A stretch of 64,000 nucleotides of DNA from MH13 sp040219355 (GCA_040219355.1 JAVJSN010000003.1:62001-126000); one strand, 5' to 3'; positions 40,642 to 49,642 are shown, counted from the first letter of the stretch. Notes: a model not told the origin generated them from the letters alone. A program made the numbers and translations.

Positions 40642-41670
40642 ATGACCGTCCACCAGCCCGCCACCATTGCCGATGAAGCGATGCTGGATGACATGCTCTC
40701 AACGCCAAGCGACGCCTTGGTTGAAACACTCGCCAAACTGGATGGTGACATCACGATTTTGGGCGTGGGCGGCAAGATGGGCCCAACACTTGCCCGCATG
40801 GCCAAACGCGCTGCGCCGGGCAAACGGGTGATTGGTGTGGCGCGCTTTTCCGATCCTTCGGTACGTGCTGCGCTGGAAGATCATGGTGTTGAAACAGTGG
40901 CATGTGATCTGCTGGACAGCCAAGCCGTCAGCGCGCTGGAGAAAACCGCCAACGTTGTGTTCATGGCCGGGCGCAAATTTGGCTCAGAAGGCAATCAGGC
41001 GTTGACCTGGGCGATGAATGTGCAGGTGCCAGCCATCGTTGCGCAAGCTTTCAAAGACGCACGCATTGCCGTGTTTTCGACTGCTTGTGTTTACAGCTTT
41101 GCCGACGTCAATGGCTCCGGGGCCAATGAAGGCGACCGGTTGGCGCCTCCAGGTGAGTACGCCAACTCGTGCATTGGGCGCGAGCGTATGTTTGAGCATT
41201 TTTCCAATGAACATGGCACCAAAGTGGTTCAGCTTCGCCTCTCCTACGCCATCGATCTGCGTTATGGCGTGTTGCACGATATCGGCAAGGCTGTGCTCGA
41301 TGGAACGCCGGTTCAGGTGGACAGCGGCCATTGCAACATCATCTGGCAGCGTGATGCCAACGACATCGCGCTTCGTACCTTGGCGCTGGCCGACTGTCCT
41401 GCCGTGGCGCTTAATCTCTCCGGCCCCAAGGTTGAGCGCGTGCGCGATTTGGCCGAAGCCTTTGGCAAGCGTTTCGGCAAAACACCGGTGTTTGAAGGCA
41501 GCGAGAAACCGCAGGCCTGGATCATCGACACCACCCGCCAGCAAGAGCTTTACGGCCAGCCAGAGGTTGACGTCGACACTATGATCGACTGGGTGGCACA
41601 CTGGCTGCAAAAGGGCGGCAGAACGCTGGGCAAGCCAACCCATTTTGAGGTGCGCGATGGCACATACTGA
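40642..41670 (+). CDS. NAD-dependent epimerase/dehydratase-like protein with altered active site
   Basis: A 342-residue extended short-chain dehydrogenase fold. The dinucleotide-binding motif is ITILGVGGKMGPTLARMA near residue 40, followed by the second-strand GVARF and a substrate-region serine in VFSTACVYSFADV. The catalytic YxxxK position reads YANSC, with Cys in place of Lys. It is preceded by AAGGAGA. Catalysis by the ordinary hydride mechanism is therefore doubtful, and it may bind NAD for another reaction. It overlaps the TetR gene by 14 bases. Confidence 0.85.
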   Translation: MTVHQPATIADEAMLDDMLSTPSDALVETLAKLDGDITILGVGGKMGPTLARMAKRAAPGKRVIGVARFSDPSVRAALEDHGVETVACDLLDSQAVSALEKTANVVFMAGRKFGSEGNQALTWAMNVQVPAIVAQAFKDARIAVFSTACVYSFADVNGSGANEGDRLAPPGEYANSCIGRERMFEHFSNEHGTKVVQLRLSYAIDLRYGVLHDIGKAVLDGTPVQVDSGHCNIIWQRDANDIALRTLALADCPAVALNLSGPKVERVRDLAEAFGKRFGKTPVFEGSEKPQAWIIDTTRQQELYGQPEVDVDTMIDWVAHWLQKGGRTLGKPTHFEVRDGTY

Positions 41671-42310
41671 CGTCAAAGAGGCCCCTGTCACGCGCAACGC
41701 CGCCAAAACTCGCCAACGTATCTTGGATGCTGCTGAAAGCGTGTTTGCCACCAAGGGGTTGGAAGGCACGCGCATGGCTGCCATTGCCAGTTTGGCAGGT
41801 TGCAACCAAGCGCTGCTCTACCACTATTTTTCAGGCAAGGATGAGCTGTTCACCGCTGTCCTGGAACAGACCTATGCCAATATCCGCGCTGCTGAACAGA
41901 AGCTTGACCTGAAGGATCTTCCGCCTGCCGCCGCCATGCAAAAGCTGGTGGAGTTCTCCTTTGATTATGTGCGCGACAACCCAAGCTTCATCAAACTGAT
42001 CAACGATGAAAACATGCACGGCGCGGAGCATCTCAAAGCATCAGCCGATGCGCGCCGGCTCAACACCCCGCTCGTCGATACCATCGCCTGCATCCTGCAA
42101 GCGGGCGCGGCACGTGGGGATTTTCGGGCGGGTGTCGATCCGGTGCAGCTTTATATCACGATTGCGAGCCTTGCTTACTTCTTTACCTCCAACCGCGCGA
42201 CGCTTTCGGTGGTCTTTGAACTGCCGAATGCCAAAGAATGCTTTGCCACCCGCCGCACGCACATTGTCGAGGTCGTGCTTGGTTATTTGCGCGCAACGCC
42301 CGCTGGCTGA
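41657..42310 (+). CDS. TetR-family transcriptional regulator
   Basis: A 217-residue repressor. The helix-turn-helix lies in TRQRILDAAESVFATKGLEG through GCNQALLYHYFSGKDELF, the standard TetR pattern, and the remaining all-helical domain should bind a ligand. The ATG at 41657 lies inside the previous gene; longer versions rely on TTG. Position within the operon suggests that it controls the transporter and enzymes, with the imported substrate or an intermediate as inducer. Confidence 0.9.
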   Translation: MAHTDVKEAPVTRNAAKTRQRILDAAESVFATKGLEGTRMAAIASLAGCNQALLYHYFSGKDELFTAVLEQTYANIRAAEQKLDLKDLPPAAAMQKLVEFSFDYVRDNPSFIKLINDENMHGAEHLKASADARRLNTPLVDTIACILQAGAARGDFRAGVDPVQLYITIASLAYFFTSNRATLSVVFELPNAKECFATRRTHIVEVVLGYLRATPAG

Positions 42311-42321
42311 CGGAGAGCGCC

Positions 42322-43362
42322 ATGACCAACGCCACACCTTTGGACAATCTGCGCCGCGGCGGTGTGATACCCGCCCATCCGCTGGCCTTGGATGCTGATC
42401 GGCAATTGAGTGAGCGACACCAGAGGGCCTTATCGCGCTATTATTTGGATGCCGGGGCAATTGGCCTGGCGGTAGGCGTGCACACAACGCAGTTTGAAAT
42501 CCGCGACCACGGCTTGTTGCGGCCGGTGCTGGAACTGGCTGCGGAGGAGGCCAATGCGCACGCCAGCGAGCCCTTTATGGTTGCCGGTGCCATTGGACAG
42601 ACTGCACAGGCGGTTTCCGAAGCCGAGCTTGCGCGCGCACTGGGGTACGATGCGGTGCTTTTGAGTTTGGCAGCGCTCAAAGACCAAAGCGAAGACGCAT
42701 TGATCGCACACAGCCAAACTGTGGCGCAGGTGATGCCGCTGATCGGATTTTATCTTCAGCCTGCCGTCGGTGGTCAGACGCTGCGCTATGAGTTCTGGCG
42801 ACGATTTGCGGCAATCGACAATGTGGTGGCGATTAAGATCGCGCCGTTCAACCGGTATAAAACGCTGGATGTGGTGCGGGCCGTCGTGGATGCGCGCGCC
42901 GAAGAGAAAGTCACGCTTTACACCGGCAATGATGATCACATCGTCGCTGATTTGCTGACTGAGTTCGCGTTTCCGCGCGACGGTCAAATGGTGAAGCTGC
43001 GCATCAAGGGTGGGCTGCTTGGGCATTGGGCGGTTTGGACCAAACGGGCGGTGGAACTGCTGCATGATATCCACACCAATCAAGCCGGGCGAAGCGCCGG
43101 CGAATGGCTGAGCCTTGATGCTCGCGTGACCGATGCCAACGGTGTCTTGTTCGACGTGCGCAATGATTTTGCCGGTTGCATCGCAGCCATCCATGAGGTG
43201 CTACGCCGTCAGGGCCTGCTGCCAGGCACTTGGTGCTTGAACCCTGATGAAACGATGGGGCCGGGCCAGTTGGACGAGATCGAGCGGGTCTACCGGGATT
43301 ATCCGGAGCTCAACGATGATGCGTTTGTTGCGGAAAACCTGGAGCGCTGGCTGACGCCTTAG
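42322..43362 (+). CDS. Dihydrodipicolinate synthase/N-acetylneuraminate lyase-family aldolase
   Basis: A 346-residue class I aldolase-like TIM barrel. The Schiff-base lysine is expected in NVVAIKIAPFNRYKT, following the sixth strand. The N-terminal GVIPAHPLALD and GLAVGVHTTQFEI replace the usual GG(T/S)TGE region, so the substrate differs from that of DapA. It is slightly longer than the 290-310 residues typical of the family. The ATG at 42322 has GGAG upstream. It is the last gene of the cluster and could split a keto-deoxy acid made by the enolase-superfamily enzyme. Confidence 0.87.
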   Translation: MTNATPLDNLRRGGVIPAHPLALDADRQLSERHQRALSRYYLDAGAIGLAVGVHTTQFEIRDHGLLRPVLELAAEEANAHASEPFMVAGAIGQTAQAVSEAELARALGYDAVLLSLAALKDQSEDALIAHSQTVAQVMPLIGFYLQPAVGGQTLRYEFWRRFAAIDNVVAIKIAPFNRYKTLDVVRAVVDARAEEKVTLYTGNDDHIVADLLTEFAFPRDGQMVKLRIKGGLLGHWAVWTKRAVELLHDIHTNQAGRSAGEWLSLDARVTDANGVLFDVRNDFAGCIAAIHEVLRRQGLLPGTWCLNPDETMGPGQLDEIERVYRDYPELNDDAFVAENLERWLTP

Positions 43363-43450
43363 TTCGTGTTTTCAGTTTGTCGCGTTTTCGGACACAAAAC
43401 CGATTCCCACCCCCGATCAAGCCTGGGGCGGGCATTGTGTTGAAAGCGCT

Positions 43451-44212
43451 TCAGCCAACAAATGCTTTCTCAATGACGAAATCAGCCGGGCGGGCGTTGG
43501 AGCCTTCCACCAAACCGTGGCGCTGGCAGGCACCGCTGACATCCTTGGTCATGGCGGTGGAACCACAAATCATCACGCGATCAACATCTGGATCCCAAGG
43601 CTTTTCGCCGACGCTTTCAAACAGCGTGCCGTCGTCGATCAGCTTGGTGATGCGTCCAACATGGGTGTGATCTTCGCGGGTGACGGAAGTGAAATGCGTG
43701 AGTTTGTCGCCGACGATTTCCTGCAACATCTCGTCTTCATTGATCGTCTTCATCAGATCAAAGCCATAGGCCAGCTCAGGCACTGTGCGGCAACTGTGGG
43801 TAAGGATCACACGCTCAAACTTCTCATATGTTTCTGGGTCACGCACCAGGCTGGCGAACGGCGCGATGCCCGTGCCGGTTGAGATCAGATAGAGGTTTTT
43901 TCCCGGACGCAGCGCATCGAGCACCAGCGTGCCGGTGGGCTTTTTGTTGAGGATGATTTCATCGCCCTCTTTGACCTTTTGCAGACGCGAGGTTAGCGGC
44001 CCGTTTGGCACCTTGATGGAGAAGAACTCCAGCGTGTCATCCCAGCTTGGGCTGGCAACAGAGTAGGCACGCAACAGCGGCTTGCCATCAACCTCCAAGC
44101 CCAGCATCGCAAATTCGCCGGAGCGGAAGCGGAAAGAGGCAGGACGGGTTGTCCGGAAGGAGAAAAGCGTATCGGTATAGTGGTGGGTTTCCAGAACTTT
44201 CTCGTGATGCAT
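43451..44212 (-). CDS. fpr: Ferredoxin--NADP+ reductase
   Basis: A 253-residue flavoprotein of the bacterial Fpr type. The FAD motif RAYSVASP (about 50) and NADP motif LISTGTGIAPFASLVRDP (about 110) are clear, and CGSTAMTKDV near residue 210 matches the nicotinamide site. The start MHHEKVLETHH overlaps the DUF934 stop (TAATG); an upstream open frame to 44335 is inside that gene. As the last gene of the cysG-cysI operon it probably supplies electrons, through ferredoxin, to sulfite reductase. Confidence 0.93.
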   Translation of the reverse strand: MHHEKVLETHHYTDTLFSFRTTRPASFRFRSGEFAMLGLEVDGKPLLRAYSVASPSWDDTLEFFSIKVPNGPLTSRLQKVKEGDEIILNKKPTGTLVLDALRPGKNLYLISTGTGIAPFASLVRDPETYEKFERVILTHSCRTVPELAYGFDLMKTINEDEMLQEIVGDKLTHFTSVTREDHTHVGRITKLIDDGTLFESVGEKPWDPDVDRVMICGSTAMTKDVSGACQRHGLVEGSNARPADFVIEKAFVG

Positions 44213-44661
44213 TACCGTGCGCCTGCTTGTGCTTTGCCTACTTGCTGCGTTGTATGGCGGCGCGCCCAGATGCCATCTCCGGAGGCTTCGCCGAGATACA
44301 GTGTTCCAACTGCATTTTGCAATGCAGCATCCCATGCTTGGCGACCATAGCGATCCATTTCATTGTCCGAAATCAAAATTTGGTCGAAACCGCTCTGAAA
44401 GGCGTGCCTGGCTTGGTCTGGCAGCACATGACCGATGGCAACGAGCGTGATGTCGGCTCCATGAGCCTGACGCAGGCGCCGGGCCAAAGAAAAACCACGA
44501 CCATCAGCAAAGCTTTTAAAGGTGATAGCAACCGGCAGGTTGGTGCCGGCCGGGACGGTATCGTTGTCAGCCGCTTCTGGATCGAGCGTGATGGTTGCGG
44601 GCGCCTTATCGATGCGCTCCAACGTGCCGGAGGCGTGGAAAATCCACATAAGTCTGTCCAA
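44212..44661 (-). CDS. DUF934 protein, sulfite-reduction-associated
   Basis: A 149-residue protein of unknown mechanism. The family core is present as KSFADGRGFSLARRLRQ, DITLVAIGHVLPDQ and FDQILISDNEMDR. DUF934 genes regularly follow sulfite reductase genes in proteobacteria and are annotated as probably involved in sulfite reduction. It starts nine bases after cysI stops and overlaps fpr by one base, so it is co-translated with both. Confidence 0.88.
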   Translation of the reverse strand: MDRLMWIFHASGTLERIDKAPATITLDPEAADNDTVPAGTNLPVAITFKSFADGRGFSLARRLRQAHGADITLVAIGHVLPDQARHAFQSGFDQILISDNEMDRYGRQAWDAALQNAVGTLYLGEASGDGIWARRHTTQQVGKAQAGAR

Positions 44662-44670
44662 TCTCTGCTT

Positions 44671-46323
44671 CTAAGCGGCGCGTTCGAGCGTTTGGTAGGC
44701 GGCGTTTTTAAACGGGTCTTTGCCAACGCGGGCGTACACATCAGCCAGGTTTTCCCCGGCCTGGCGTAGCGCCTGGAAGGTGTCGAGGATGCGGTGGATC
44801 GCGCCAGGCAACGCTTCAGCGACAAAACCTGGCCCGAGAATGGTACCAACCTGGGCGCCCTCATCCGCGCGGCCCGCCAGAGTGATCTGGTAATTTTCCT
44901 GCTCGGCGCGGTTCAGCCCCAAAATGCCAATGGTGGCGGCATGATGGTGTCCACAGGCGTTGATGCAGCCAGAAATGTTCACCGTGATGCCGCGCAAATC
45001 TTCGCGCTTCTCGCGCGCCCGCAATTCCTGGGACAGTTTCTGCGCAACCGGGATCGATCGTGCCGTGGCCAGCGCGCAGTAATCAAGGCCAGGACACGAG
45101 ATGATGTCGCTGGCAAGACCGATATTGGCTTCAGCAAGGCCTTGGTTCACGAGCGCATCATAGACTGCGCGCAGTTCAGCCTGAGGCACCCATGGCAGCA
45201 CCAGATTCTGGCGATGGGTCACACGAATTTCTGAGGCGGAATGGCGCTCAGCCAAGTCGGCAACAGCCTTCATCTGCTCGGCCGTGGCGTCGCCGGGGAT
45301 TGCACCTTCAGCTTTCAGCGAGATGGTGACGGCGGCATAGCCTTCAACCCGGTGTGCCATAACGTTCTCTTCCAGCCACGCTGAGAAGGCCGGATCATCG
45401 CGTGAGACCGATACTGGCGTGAGTGCGGGTTGCTGGGCATCTGCAAACTGCGCGGCGATGCGCGCATATTCAGCCGGTGCCGCGTCAAAGACCGTGCGAT
45501 TGCGGCCTTCCATGTCGGCTTTCACCTCAGCGCGGTAAGCCTCCAGCCCCATTTCGGCGACCAAGATCTTGATGCGGGCTTTGTATTTGTTGTCGCGGCG
45601 GCCGTGCAGATTGTAGATGCGTAGCATCGCATCAAGCGTCGGCAGCAGATCGTCCAAAGAAACGTTCTCTTCGAACAACACTGCAACGCGTGGCGTGCGG
45701 CCCTGACCACCGCCAACCCAGATGTCGAACAGCGGCGTACCATCGTTGTCGGTTTTTACAGCGATGCCGATATCGTGGAACTTCATCGCCGCGCGGTCTT
45801 CGGCGGCACCCGTCACGGCGATTTTGAACTTACGCGGCAAAAATGCGAACTCGGGATGCAGCGTTGACCACTGGCGCAGAAGTTCTGAAACCGGGCGCGG
45901 ATCGACATACTCATCGGCGGCCACTCCGGCATAGGCATCCGTGGTCACATTGCGGATGCAGTTACCAGAGGTCTGAACCGCGTGCATCTGCACTGAGGCC
46001 AGATGGTCCAGCATGTCAGCCACATCTTCCAGCTTCGTCCAGTTGTACTGGATGTTCTGCCGGGTGGTGAAATGGCCGTAACCGCGATCATATTTTTCCG
46101 CCAAAAAACCGAGCATGCGCAGTTGGTCAGATGACAAAACGCCATAAGGGATCGCGACGCGCAACATATAGGCGTGCAATTGAAGATACAGGCCGTTTTG
46201 CAGGCGCAGTGGCTTGAACTCGTCCTCGGTCAGTTGACCGGCAAGACGGCGTGCAACCTGGTCGCGAAACTCGTGCGCTCGCGCATCAACAAGCGCCTGA
46301 TCGTGGGCATCATAGGTGTACAT
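44671..46323 (-). CDS. cysI: Ferredoxin-type sulfite reductase, haemoprotein
   Basis: A 550-residue sirohaem and [4Fe-4S] enzyme that reduces sulfite to sulfide. The cluster-binding cysteines are visible as IISCPGLDYCALA and NISGCINACGHHH, the CxxxxxC and CxxxC pair of the nitrite/sulfite reductase family. The two-fold repeated ferredoxin-like domains are also clear (RQNIQYNWTK; RQNLVLPWV). With cysG for sirohaem, and fpr in the same operon, sulfite rather than nitrite is the likely substrate. No separate CysJ flavoprotein is present. Confidence 0.93.
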   Translation of the reverse strand: MYTYDAHDQALVDARAHEFRDQVARRLAGQLTEDEFKPLRLQNGLYLQLHAYMLRVAIPYGVLSSDQLRMLGFLAEKYDRGYGHFTTRQNIQYNWTKLEDVADMLDHLASVQMHAVQTSGNCIRNVTTDAYAGVAADEYVDPRPVSELLRQWSTLHPEFAFLPRKFKIAVTGAAEDRAAMKFHDIGIAVKTDNDGTPLFDIWVGGGQGRTPRVAVLFEENVSLDDLLPTLDAMLRIYNLHGRRDNKYKARIKILVAEMGLEAYRAEVKADMEGRNRTVFDAAPAEYARIAAQFADAQQPALTPVSVSRDDPAFSAWLEENVMAHRVEGYAAVTISLKAEGAIPGDATAEQMKAVADLAERHSASEIRVTHRQNLVLPWVPQAELRAVYDALVNQGLAEANIGLASDIISCPGLDYCALATARSIPVAQKLSQELRAREKREDLRGITVNISGCINACGHHHAATIGILGLNRAEQENYQITLAGRADEGAQVGTILGPGFVAEALPGAIHRILDTFQALRQAGENLADVYARVGKDPFKNAAYQTLERAA

Positions 46324-46360
46324 TTCGGGAGGGTCCTTAGGGGTAGTCCGGAAAAGGGCG

Positions 46361-46666
46361 TTACGCGGTCGCGGCGCCAGGCAAGCCGATGCTTGGACCG
46401 CTCAAACGACGGCGCTCGCGCAGTTCCAGCGGTTCGATGGTGCCGCCTTGCGACAGCGGAACCAGATAGGCTCCAACCACCATATTCACCATTTCCTCAG
46501 CCGCGCCGCGCGCTTCCAGCTCGGCGATTTCATCGGGAGATATCGCGCGCAGCGCCTCATCTGCCGACCGGCACCAGGCTGATCCGTTCCAATAGACAAC
46601 ACGGCCAGAAAGCAGAGCGTTGGCGGTGAGAATGCGCGGTCCGTCTTTGATCTTCGAAGATGCCAT
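46361..46666 (-). CDS. DUF2849 small protein
   Basis: A 101-residue protein. The family pattern TANALLSGRVVYW near the N-terminus and VVGAYLVPL near residue 67 is seen. DUF2849 proteins are short, of unknown function, and typically lie between cysG and cysI in alphaproteobacteria, as here. The start overlaps the cysG stop; a second ATG one codon earlier is equally possible. Confidence 0.87.
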   Translation of the reverse strand: MASSKIKDGPRILTANALLSGRVVYWNGSAWCRSADEALRAISPDEIAELEARGAAEEMVNMVVGAYLVPLSQGGTIEPLELRERRRLSGPSIGLPGAATA

Positions 46667-48069
46667 CATGCGGCCTTTCGGTCTGAAATGGTGGGCTGGT
46701 CTTGGGATTGGATTGGAAGCGCGTTGGCGCGGCGAGAGACAACGCCAATCAGCATCATCAATGGCGCGCCTTTGCTGGTGCGCTTGGCCGTGGCGCCGAG
46801 CGCTGACAGGCTGGTGTGGTGGATTTTCTCGTCCTGCCGACCGGCATTTTCCACCAGCACAACCGGAGTGCTGGGTGCACGGCCATTGAGGATGAGGCGG
46901 CGCTGCACATCGGCCGCGGCACGTTTGCCCATATAGACGGCAACGGCGCTATCGCTGCGGGCGAGCGAGGCCCAATCGACATCTGCGTCACCGTCTGCAC
47001 CATGCGCCGTGATCACCCGCAGCTCCTGGGCGTGGCCGCGCTCAGTCAACGGTGCGGCGGCGGATGCGCTGGCGGCGGCAGCGGCGGTGACGCCCGGCAC
47101 AACTTCAAAGGCCAGCCCTGCTTGGTTTGCGCTGTCCAGCTCCTCGGCCAAGCGGCCAAAGATCGACGGGTCACCGCCTTTCAGACGCACCACATGATGC
47201 CCTTTCCTGGCATGCTCAACCAAAAGATCGCAGATTTCATGCTGTTTCAGCGCGTGGCTGCCGCAGCGCTTGCCAACATTGACCATGAGCGCTTCGCGGC
47301 GGGCAAGTTCCAGTATTTCTGGTGCAACAAGCGCGTCATAAAGCACGACATCGGCTTCATCGAGTACCTTGCGGGCCTTGAGCGTCATCAGATCGGGGCC
47401 ACCGGGGCCCGATCCAACAAAGCTGATAAAGCCTTCGCGGGCCTCACCATCTGTTTGCCCTGAGAGAATCGCCTCCGCACGCTCGCGAGCCGTTTCGACA
47501 TCCAGGCGATCTTGCAACGCGCCTTTGAAAAAGCTGCGCCAGAACGCACGACGCTCTCCGCCAGGTGTGATGGTGTCCGCCACGCGATCACGGAAACTGT
47601 TGGCGAGTTTGGCCAGGCCACCCAAAGCTTGGGGCAGTGCGGCTTCAATCTGCGCTTTGATCATGCGAGCAAGAACAGGCGCCGTTCCTTCGGTGCCAAT
47701 GGCAATAACCACCGGATCACGGTCGACGATGGCGGGAGTGATGAAGTCGCTCACCTCTGGCTGGTCAGCGGCGCAAACAATCACGTGGTTGGCGCGGGCG
47801 TGCGCAGCAATCTTCGCATCAAGCGTTTCGTCACCCGTCGCGGCATAGGCGAGCGCGGTGTTATCTGGAAACACAAAGCTAAGCGGATCAGTTCGCACCC
47901 ATTGCGCTGCGCCAAGATCGATCTCTGCAGGCACCAGCGCCTCCGCCACCACAAGGATGCGCGCCTCCGTCTTCGCCACCAGGCGCAGCTTGGCTGCGGC
48001 GTCAGCACCGCCACCGAAAACGATGATGGTGCGGCCCTCAGCCTGAACAAAAATGGGGAAAGCGCGCAT
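46666..48069 (-). CDS. cysG: Sirohaem synthase CysG
   Basis: A 467-residue multifunctional enzyme making sirohaem from uroporphyrinogen III. The N-terminal oxidase/ferrochelatase half has IIVFGGGADAAAKLRLV and TEGTAPVLARMIKAQIE. The C-terminal SAM uroporphyrinogen methyltransferase half begins ISFVGSGPGGPDLMTLKA and contains VVRLKGGDPSIFGRLAEE and VVPGVTAAAAASA. It supplies the cofactor for the sulfite reductase encoded two genes downstream and heads the operon. Confidence 0.95.
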   Translation of the reverse strand: MRAFPIFVQAEGRTIIVFGGGADAAAKLRLVAKTEARILVVAEALVPAEIDLGAAQWVRTDPLSFVFPDNTALAYAATGDETLDAKIAAHARANHVIVCAADQPEVSDFITPAIVDRDPVVIAIGTEGTAPVLARMIKAQIEAALPQALGGLAKLANSFRDRVADTITPGGERRAFWRSFFKGALQDRLDVETARERAEAILSGQTDGEAREGFISFVGSGPGGPDLMTLKARKVLDEADVVLYDALVAPEILELARREALMVNVGKRCGSHALKQHEICDLLVEHARKGHHVVRLKGGDPSIFGRLAEELDSANQAGLAFEVVPGVTAAAAASASAAAPLTERGHAQELRVITAHGADGDADVDWASLARSDSAVAVYMGKRAAADVQRRLILNGRAPSTPVVLVENAGRQDEKIHHTSLSALGATAKRTSKGAPLMMLIGVVSRRANALPIQSQDQPTISDRKAA

Positions 48070-48092
48070 GAGCCTGTCCTTGGCGTTTCTTG

Positions 48093-48109
48093 GGCGTTTC
48101 GTGAACGCC
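48093..48109. promoter_or_regulatory. Candidate operator upstream of cysG
   Basis: GGCGTT (48093-48098) and AACGCC (48104-48109) form an inverted repeat with a five-base spacer. A further GGCGTTTC lies at 48082-48089. The half-site GCGTT recurs in the dyad upstream of cysH (48791-48812), so both may bind the same regulator, perhaps the Lrp-type protein encoded between the operons. Confidence 0.45.
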
Positions 48110-48231
48110 TAATTGGACATTTTCCTGCACTTTTGCCAATAAGAGGGAGAAAATAAGACTGATTTCACCAAAGAGACGGTTATCCGTCGATTTTTCTCTG
48201 AACTAGACCCATACATCAGGAATTTTTTATA

Positions 48232-48681
48232 ATGGATGACCTTGATCGCAGGATTTTGCAGGTGCTCCAGCGCGATGCCTCGCTCTCGGTGGAGAAAATC
48301 GCCGCAGAGGTTGGCTCCTCCAAATCACCGGTGTGGGCGCGGATCAAAAAGCTGAAAGAAAGTGGCGTCATCGCCGGCGAAGTGGCGCTGCTTGATCCGG
48401 AAAAAATCGGGCAGACCGAAGTCTTCTTCATCGCGGTGAAAACCGATCAGCACGAAGAAAACTGGTTGGAGCGGTTCAGCGATGCGGTTCAGGATATGCC
48501 GGAAATCCAAGAGGCGCATCGGCTGGCGGGCGAGATCGACTATCTTCTTAAAGTGCGCGTGGAAGACACCCGCGCGTTTGATGCCTTCTATAAACGGCTC
48601 GTCGCGCGCGTGCGCCTGTTCGCGGTGACCTCCAGTCTTTCCATGGAAACGTTGAAATCAACGACGCAGATGCAAGTGTAG
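48232..48681 (+). CDS. Lrp/AsnC-family transcriptional regulator
   Basis: A 149-residue protein with an N-terminal helix-turn-helix (DDLDRRILQVLQRDASLSVE through SKSPVWARIKKLKESGVI) and a C-terminal effector domain (HRLAGEIDYLLKVRVEDTRAFDAF). It lies between the divergent cysG operon and the cysH operon, so control of sulfur assimilation is likely, with a sulfur amino acid as possible effector. The start MDDLDRRIL is the normal family start. Confidence 0.9.
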   Translation: MDDLDRRILQVLQRDASLSVEKIAAEVGSSKSPVWARIKKLKESGVIAGEVALLDPEKIGQTEVFFIAVKTDQHEENWLERFSDAVQDMPEIQEAHRLAGEIDYLLKVRVEDTRAFDAFYKRLVARVRLFAVTSSLSMETLKSTTQMQV

Positions 48682-48790
48682 ACAACTCCCACGTAGATGA
48701 ATTTTGCGCGGACGCCCGATTCAACGCCAAGCCTTGCAATTTCATTTTGAGTTTGCGCCGAATTTGGCGTGATTTCGAGATTTCGCCGAC

Positions 48791-48812
48791 AAGCGTTTTC
48801 ATGCAAACGCTT
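48791..48812. promoter_or_regulatory. Candidate operator upstream of cysH
   Basis: Perfect eight-base inverted repeat AAGCGTTT and AAACGCTT with a six-base spacer, about 75 bases before the cysH ATG. The core GCGTT/AACGC resembles the dyad before cysG. Confidence 0.5.
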
Positions 48813-48886
48813 ACACTGCAACGCTGTTTCTTTCCAAAATTTGGGCGCTCACGCATCGTTTGGGCACGCTTGGAAAGGATCTTGCG

Positions 48887-49642
48887 ATGTCGCATGCCGC
48901 GCTTGCCTATGACCTCAATTCAACCCTCTCCGCTCTGCCGCTTGAAGCGCGGATCGCGCATATTGCAGAACACTTTGATAAACCCGTGTTCACCACCAGC
49001 CTTGGCTTGGAAGATCAGCTGATCACGTCGCTGGTGGCTGACCATGGGCGCGCCATCCAGGTGGTAACGCTTCAAACCGGGCGCCTGTTCCCAGAGACTG
49101 TGGATCTGATCGAAACGACCGAGCAGCGCTACAGCCTTGCGATCAAGCGGTTCGAACCAGAAATCCGCGACGTGGAAGCCTATGTGGACCGCTACGGGCT
49201 GAACGGGTTCTATGAAAGCATCGAAGCGCGCAAGGCCTGCTGCCATGCGCGCAAGGTGGTGCCGCTCACCAAGGCCTTGGATGCTGCGGATGCCTGGATC
49301 ACCGGCTTGCGGCGCGACCAATCTGACAATCGCAAGGCCATTGCGTTTGCTGAGTGGGACGAAGCGCGCGGGCTTATCAAGCTCAACCCGCTGGCCGATC
49401 TTTCCAGTGAGGGGCTGAACGCACTGCTGACAACGCGCAATGTTCCCACCAATCCATTACACGCACGTGGTTACCCCTCCATCGGCTGCGAGCCCTGCAC
49501 GCGCGCTATCAAGCCCGGCGAGCCTGGGCGCGCAGGTCGCTGGTGGTGGGAGCAAGAAAGCCGCCAGGAATGCGGCTTACACCTGGAAAACCCTGCCAAC
49601 GCCCATCAATCTCCCGCACATTTGGACACTGCCCATGGCTGA
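48887..49642 (+). CDS. cysH: Adenylylsulfate (APS) reductase
   Basis: A 251-residue thioredoxin-dependent reductase converting activated sulfate to sulfite. It has both cysteine pairs that bind a [4Fe-4S] cluster in APS-type enzymes, ARKACCHARK and YPSIGCEPCTRA, and the catalytic-cysteine tail ESRQECGLH. This makes APS rather than PAPS the likely substrate, in keeping with the absence of an APS kinase domain on CysN. The ATG at 48887 follows AAGGA. It overlaps cysD by eight bases. Confidence 0.94.
   Translation: MSHAALAYDLNSTLSALPLEARIAHIAEHFDKPVFTTSLGLEDQLITSLVADHGRAIQVVTLQTGRLFPETVDLIETTEQRYSLAIKRFEPEIRDVEAYVDRYGLNGFYESIEARKACCHARKVVPLTKALDAADAWITGLRRDQSDNRKAIAFAEWDEARGLIKLNPLADLSSEGLNALLTTRNVPTNPLHARGYPSIGCEPCTRAIKPGEPGRAGRWWWEQESRQECGLHLENPANAHQSPAHLDTAHG

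Noticed and set aside
43363..43450. Regulatory element between the aldolase and fpr stops
   Set aside because: Convergent 88-base spacer; no hairpin with T-run and no gene were found.
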